NCBI RefSeq assembly: GCF_031458255.1
Contig: NZ_JAVDYC010000001.1
Location: 8,232,501-8,296,500, forward strand
Length of the DNA: 64,000 bases
Direction of reading: 5' to 3'
Source of the DNA: Catenuloplanes niger
GTDB taxonomy: Bacteria > Actinomycetota > Actinomycetes > Mycobacteriales > Micromonosporaceae
Every line of letters starts with the position of its first letter. Position 1 is the first letter of the stretch. This document shows positions 59,941-64,000 of this stretch, in pieces. Both the position numbers and the translations under genes were made by a program. The notes below the pieces were generated by a model that worked only from the letters and a program-made list of their open reading frames with translations, was not told the origin of the DNA and did not search any database.

Positions 59941-62595
59941 ATGACCGTTCGCCGACGTCTGCCGGCCCTGATCGCGGCGGTGGCCGTGACGCTCCCGCTC
60001 GCGACGGCGGTCGTGACGCTCCCGCTCACGGCCGCGGCGCACCCGCTCACGGCGCTCCCGCTCACGGCCGTGGCGCACCCGGCGAGCCGCGTGCCGGAGC
60101 TGCGCCACGACGATCCGGCGATCGAGTGGCGGCAGATCGTCGCCGACGGTGACGACGTCGAGCGGCGGCCGGACGGCACCGCGTTCAACACGTTCGGCGG
60201 CTTCGGCGCGGTCTCCTGCAACAACACGTCCAAGCTGCTCCTGGACTACAAGGCGAAGCATCCGGACGCGTACTGGCGGATCATGCGGTTGCTCTTCGAC
60301 CCGGACGACGGCGCCGGTCTGGGGCACATCAAGGTCGAGCTCGGCGCGGACAGCAACAGCTCGTCCGGCGCCGAGCCGGCCACCAAGCGCAGCGCGGACG
60401 AACCGGCGAACGTGCTGCGCGGCGCCGGCTTCCACATGATCGCCGACGCGCTGCGGATCAACCCGGACGTCGAGGTCGAGGCGCTGCGCTGGGGTGAGCC
60501 GTCCTGGACCGGCAACGACCGGGCCAAGCGGTACCGGTGGTACAAGGAGACGATCGACGCCGCGTACGACACGTTCGGCGTCGAGTTCGACTGGATGAGC
60601 CCGGCGCAGAACGAGGTCCGGCACGCCGCCTACCAGGAGTCGGAGCTGGACTGGACGGTGCAGTTCGCGAAGTGGCTGGCGCGGGACGCGGCCGCGCCGG
60701 ACGCGCGCTACGACTACCGGAAGATCAAGATCGTCGCGCTCGACTCGTACCGGGACGGCAACACGGTCGCCGGCCGGATCCTCGCCGACCCGGAGGCGCT
60801 CGCGCACGTCGACGCGCTCGGCTTCCACTACGACATCGTGGGCGGGCCGAACGTGACCCGGCTGAACAAGGAGTACGGGATGCCGATCCTGTACTCCGAG
60901 GGCGTCGCGCCGATGATCGACCCGCAGTACCGGCTGGCCGCGGACCCGGCCCGGGGCGGCATCGGCGGCACGGTCGGTGCCGTGGACATCGCCGACCGGT
61001 TCATCAACGCGTACCGGTGGAGCGGCGCCGGCGCCGACCCGGCGCACATGACCACGTTCCTGTTCCAGCCGGCCGTCAGCGCGATGTACGAGGGCACGCA
61101 GTACTCGCCGAAGCACCTGATCCGCGCGTCCGACCCGTGGTCCGGCTACTGGGAGGGCGACGTCGGCCTGGTCGCGGTGCGCCACTTCCACCAGTTCATC
61201 GGCAAGGGCTGGACGTACGTGGAGGGCGCGACCGGCGGCGACGGCACCAAGGGCGACGGCGGCACCACGGTGGACAGCTCGACCCGGACCGTGCTCACCG
61301 CGCGCAGCGACACGCAGTGGACGCAGGTGCATGCGAACAACACCGGCACCGACCGCTACTTCGAGGTCCGGGCCGCGGACCTGGGCCCCCGCGGCCGGTC
61401 GCTGCACGCCTGGCTGACCCGCGGCCCGGACGCCGGCCAGCCGCACGACGCACGGTACTTCCAGCACATCGGCCGCTACGCCCCGGCCAGCGACGGGGAA
61501 CACGACGTCTACCGGGTGCGGGTGCCGGCGTACTCGATCCTCACGCTCTCCACGCTGCCGCACGGCGTGCACGGCCGCACCGCGCAGTACCGGCCCGGCG
61601 ACTTCGCGCCGCGCGCCCGGGACGAGATCCTCCCGCTGCCGTACCGGGACGGGTTCGCGCGGCCCGGCACGCCGCTGTACACCGCGGACCAGGACGGCGC
61701 GTTCGAGGTGACCGACGGCGTGCTGCAACAGCAGATCCACGCGCACAACCGGGGGTACGTGTGGAACGTCTGGGGCGACGGCCGGCAGGACGTGCCGTCC
61801 ACGGCCGCGCCGTCGACCGTGCTCGGCGACCACCGCTGGGCCGACTACACCGCCACCGTGGACATCCGGCTGGACCCGGTCGACCGCGACCCGGCGCTGC
61901 CCAACGTCGCCGGGCTCGGCGTCCGGCAGGTCTACGCCCGCGGCGGTGACCAGGCCACCTACGCCGCGCGGCTGTACGAGGACGGCCGCTGGGAACTGCG
62001 CCGGCTCGACGCGGTGGTCGCGTCCGGCACGGTGGCCGGCTGGGACGCCACCGCCTGGCACCGGCTCTCCGTCACCGCGCGCGGCACCGAGATCGGCGTG
62101 ACGCTCGACGGCGCCCGGCTCACCTCGTGGACCGACACGTCCGGCGCCCCGGTGCTGGCCGGCCGGATCGCGCTGGTCAGCGGCTACTACAACACGCGGT
62201 TCGACAACCTCGCGGTGACGCCGGTCCGTGGCGGCGAGTGGGCGTCGGAGAAGATCGACGACGCCGACCCGCGGGTGCGCTACCCCGGCGGCTTCACGTT
62301 CGTCCAGGCCGGGTTCGCGCACCTCAACCGCACGCAGCACGTGCTCGCCCCCGGCCGGTCGATGGCGCTGGACCTCACCGGTACCGGGTTCCACCTGTTC
62401 GGCGCGACCGGCGCGGCGACGCTGGAGGTGCGGGTCGACGGCGAGCCGCCCCGCATCGCGCAGGCCGGTCCGGCCGGCCCGCGGCAGGCGTCGTACTGGC
62501 TCCGCGACCTGCGGAAGGGCCCCCACCGGGTCACGGTGACGGTGCTCAGCGGCACCCTCACGCTGGACGGCGTCGACGTGCTGGGCGGACGCTGA
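59941..62595 (+). CDS. Secreted GH59-like glycosidase (galactocerebrosidase family)
   Basis: An 884-residue secreted enzyme. A signal peptide with internal repeats (TLPLATAVVTLPLTAAAHPLT) precedes the catalytic barrel. GH59 features: FNTFGGFGAVSCNNTSKLLLDY, the proton-donor region WMSPAQNEVRHAAY (Glu after Asn, about residue 223) and the likely nucleophile in MPILYSEGVAPM (about residue 320). A lectin/concanavalin-like domain (NRGYVWNVWGDG through TRFDNLAVTPV) and a C-terminal beta-domain follow, as in GALC. The family hydrolyses beta-galactosyl links. The bacterial substrate is more likely a plant or microbial galactoside than galactocerebroside (inference). It stands alone and ends at the hairpin 62596-62621. 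Confidence 0.82.
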   Translation: MTVRRRLPALIAAVAVTLPLATAVVTLPLTAAAHPLTALPLTAVAHPASRVPELRHDDPAIEWRQIVADGDDVERRPDGTAFNTFGGFGAVSCNNTSKLLLDYKAKHPDAYWRIMRLLFDPDDGAGLGHIKVELGADSNSSSGAEPATKRSADEPANVLRGAGFHMIADALRINPDVEVEALRWGEPSWTGNDRAKRYRWYKETIDAAYDTFGVEFDWMSPAQNEVRHAAYQESELDWTVQFAKWLARDAAAPDARYDYRKIKIVALDSYRDGNTVAGRILADPEALAHVDALGFHYDIVGGPNVTRLNKEYGMPILYSEGVAPMIDPQYRLAADPARGGIGGTVGAVDIADRFINAYRWSGAGADPAHMTTFLFQPAVSAMYEGTQYSPKHLIRASDPWSGYWEGDVGLVAVRHFHQFIGKGWTYVEGATGGDGTKGDGGTTVDSSTRTVLTARSDTQWTQVHANNTGTDRYFEVRAADLGPRGRSLHAWLTRGPDAGQPHDARYFQHIGRYAPASDGEHDVYRVRVPAYSILTLSTLPHGVHGRTAQYRPGDFAPRARDEILPLPYRDGFARPGTPLYTADQDGAFEVTDGVLQQQIHAHNRGYVWNVWGDGRQDVPSTAAPSTVLGDHRWADYTATVDIRLDPVDRDPALPNVAGLGVRQVYARGGDQATYAARLYEDGRWELRRLDAVVASGTVAGWDATAWHRLSVTARGTEIGVTLDGARLTSWTDTSGAPVLAGRIALVSGYYNTRFDNLAVTPVRGGEWASEKIDDADPRVRYPGGFTFVQAGFAHLNRTQHVLAPGRSMALDLTGTGFHLFGATGAATLEVRVDGEPPRIAQAGPAGPRQASYWLRDLRKGPHRVTVTVLSGTLTLDGVDVLGGR

Positions 62596-62621
62596 ACCCC
62601 CGCGGGCGTACGCGCGGGGGT
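62596..62621. terminator. Bidirectional hairpin between the GH59-like and MerR genes
   Basis: ACCCCCGCG (62596-62604) and CGCGGGGGT (62613-62621) form a 9-bp perfect stem with an 8-base loop. It overlaps the MerR gene stop by one base and directly follows the glycosidase stop. Confidence 0.75.
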
Positions 62622-63022
62622 CAGGACGCGAACCGGTCGACCTGCTCCTGGATCTGACCGGCGAAGCCCTCGGCCATCGCCAGCTGGTCGCGCAGCGCCT
62701 GGACCCGGGCCTGCGCGGCCTCGTGGAACGTGTGCAGCCGGTCCAGCAGCGCGGCCCGCTCGCCGGCGCCGGGCGGGGGATCGGCGGCCAGCGCGTCCAG
62801 CACGTCGAGCAGGTCGCGCATCTCCTCGAGCGTGAAACCGAGCGGCTTCATCCGCTTGACCACGGCCAGGCGGGCCAGGTCGGGCTCGCTGTACAGCCGG
62901 AACCCGCCCTCGCTGCGCGCCGAGGGGATGACGAGACCGGCCTCCTCGTAGTGCCGGATGGTCCGGATGCTCAACCCGACCCGCTCGGCCGCCTCGCCGA
63001 TCTGCATGTGCCGTCCCGTCAT
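62621..63022 (-). CDS. MerR-family transcriptional regulator
   Basis: A protein of about 133 residues. ATG 63022 is chosen over GTG 63028; a further ATG at 63007 also fits. The winged helix reads MQIGEAAERVGLSIRTIRHYEEAGLVIPSARSEGGFRLYSEPDLARLAVVKRMKPLGFTLEEM, followed by a dimerisation coiled coil (ALLDRLHTFHEAAQARVQALRDQL). There are no Cys residues in the C-terminal part, so it is not a metal sensor of the classical MerR type. It may regulate the adjoining SulP gene, which is on the same strand about 40 bp upstream, but the effector is unknown. Confidence 0.9.
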   Translation of the reverse strand: MTGRHMQIGEAAERVGLSIRTIRHYEEAGLVIPSARSEGGFRLYSEPDLARLAVVKRMKPLGFTLEEMRDLLDVLDALAADPPPGAGERAALLDRLHTFHEAAQARVQALRDQLAMAEGFAGQIQEQVDRFAS

Positions 63023-63060
63023 GGTCACCAGTGTGCCGGGTGCGGCGCGCCGGCCCGCCG

Positions 63061-64000
63061 TCAGTGTGCGGCGGAGAGCCGGCCGGCCAGGTTGCCGTGC
63101 ATCAGCGCGCTCTCCTCGTTCAGGCCGACGATCTCCACGCGTTTGCCGCGCGCGGCGTACTTCGTGGTGATCGCGTCCAGCGCGGCGACCGAGGACGCGT
63201 CCCAGATGTGCGCCTCGGACAGGTCGACGACCACGGTGTCCGGGTCACCGGCGTAGTCGAACTGGTAGACCAGGTCGTTGCTGGAGGCGAAGAACAGCTC
63301 GCCGCGCACGGCGTAGACGCGGGTGTTCCCGTCCGGGCCGGGCGCGGCCGTGACCGTGGTGAGGTGCGCGACCCGCCGGGCGAAGGTCACCATGGCGGCC
63401 AGCACGCCGAGCACCACACCGATCGCCAGGTTGTGGGTGACCAGCGTGGCGGCCACGGTGACGCCCATGACGACCAGCTCGCCCCACGGCATGCGCCGCA
63501 GCGTGGCCGGGGCGACGCTGTGCCAGTCGAACGTCGCCACCGACACGACGATCATCACGGCGACCAGCGCGGCCATCGGGATCACCGCGACCACGTCACC
63601 CAGCGCCACCACCAGGACCAGCAGGAACGCGCCGGCCAGGAACGTCGACAGCCGGGTCCGGGCACCGGACGCCTTCACGTTGATCATCGTCTGGCCGATC
63701 ATGGCGCAGCCGCCCATGCCGCCGAAGAAGCCGGTCACGATGTTCGCCACGCCCTGGCCCCACGACTCCCGGGTCTTGTCCGAGTGCGTGTCGGTCACGT
63801 CGTCGACGAGCTTCGCGGTCATCAGCGACTCCATCAGGCCGACCAGGGCCATGGCCAGCGCGTACGGTGCGATGATCGTCAAGGTCGCCCAGCTGTACGG
63901 GACGTCCGGCAGCGCCGGGACCGGCAGGCTGTCCGGCAGCGCGCCCTCGTCGCCGACCGTGGGGACGGCGACGCCGGCGACCACGGTGAACGCGGTGAGC
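63061..64000 (-). CDS. SulP-family anion transporter with STAS domain, truncated by the window edge
   Basis: About 310 C-terminal residues are visible; the gene continues beyond base 64000 and its start is outside. Membrane segments include LTIIAPYALAMALVGLMESLM, FLAGAFLLVLVVALGDVVAVIPMAALVAVMIVVSV and MGVTVAATLVTHNLAIGVVLGVLAAMVTF; the block GQGVANIVTGFFGGMGGCAMIGQTMINVKASGARTRLS is the strong SulP signature. A STAS domain closes the protein (VYAVRGELFFASS through AAHIWDASSVAALDAI). It imports sulfate, bicarbonate or a related anion; which one is not readable from the sequence. Confidence 0.9.
   Translation of the reverse strand, partial: LTAFTVVAGVAVPTVGDEGALPDSLPVPALPDVPYSWATLTIIAPYALAMALVGLMESLMTAKLVDDVTDTHSDKTRESWGQGVANIVTGFFGGMGGCAMIGQTMINVKASGARTRLSTFLAGAFLLVLVVALGDVVAVIPMAALVAVMIVVSVATFDWHSVAPATLRRMPWGELVVMGVTVAATLVTHNLAIGVVLGVLAAMVTFARRVAHLTTVTAAPGPDGNTRVYAVRGELFFASSNDLVYQFDYAGDPDTVVVDLSEAHIWDASSVAALDAITTKYAARGKRVEIVGLNEESALMHGNLAGRLSAAH

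Overview
The window is very GC-rich DNA from a filamentous actinomycete. Codon use has G or C at almost every third position, GTG starts are frequent, the iron boxes are of the IdeR/DmdR type, and secreted peptidoglycan-binding hydrolases are abundant. A Micromonosporaceae-like host is plausible, but the genus cannot be fixed from sequence alone.

Left part (1-36.1 kb). A 5'-truncated AraC regulator and an AlkZ-like DNA glycosylase-family gene precede a large nonribosomal peptide synthetase (NRPS) operon. The operon starts under a promoter overlapped by an iron box (2103-2121). It runs panD (aspartate 1-decarboxylase), mbtH-like, three giant NRPS genes coupled by ATGA overlaps, and a Tat-type multicopper oxidase, and it ends at a strong hairpin (36102-36129). 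The domain order read from motifs is C-A-T / C-A-T-E / C-T-E (NRPS1), C-A-T x3 / C-A-T-E (NRPS2), C-A-T / C-A-T (NRPS3). That is nine modules with eight A domains: module 3 has no adenylation domain and carries a six-copy 24-bp repeat linker where one would sit. There is no thioesterase domain. Specificity pockets read by eye suggest X1, D-Ser, D-X3 (loaded in trans?), X4, beta-Ala, Ser, D-X7, beta-Ala, X9. The two beta-Ala-type pockets fit the panD gene inside the operon.

Middle part (36.1-46.4 kb). This holds three secreted peptidoglycan-binding proteins, a catalytically altered ISAzo13-type transposase relative, an ABC ATPase/permease pair, a PucR-like regulator, the potassium transporter Kup and an F420/NADP reductase-like gene. 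None has an evident link to the peptide.

Second iron region (46.5-55.4 kb). A second iron box (47311-47329) lies between a siderophore-interacting flavoprotein (minus strand) and a plus-strand operon: two FecCD permeases, an ATPase, a lipoprotein binding protein, a heterodimeric ABC transporter whose two halves have complementary defects, and a methyltransferase. Together with the NRPS operon this looks like one siderophore-type system split by about 10 kb of unrelated genes. No hydroxamate, catechol or salicylate biosynthetic genes are visible, so the metal-binding groups, if any, must come from elsewhere or from an unusual residue.

Right part (55.7-64 kb). Ordinary accessory genes: a DUF4396 membrane protein behind a CsoR-like palindrome, a LysR regulator, an RDD protein, a small acetyltransferase-like protein, an ArsR/SRPBCC/SnoaL operon, a secreted GH59-like glycosidase, a MerR regulator and a SulP transporter cut by the window edge.
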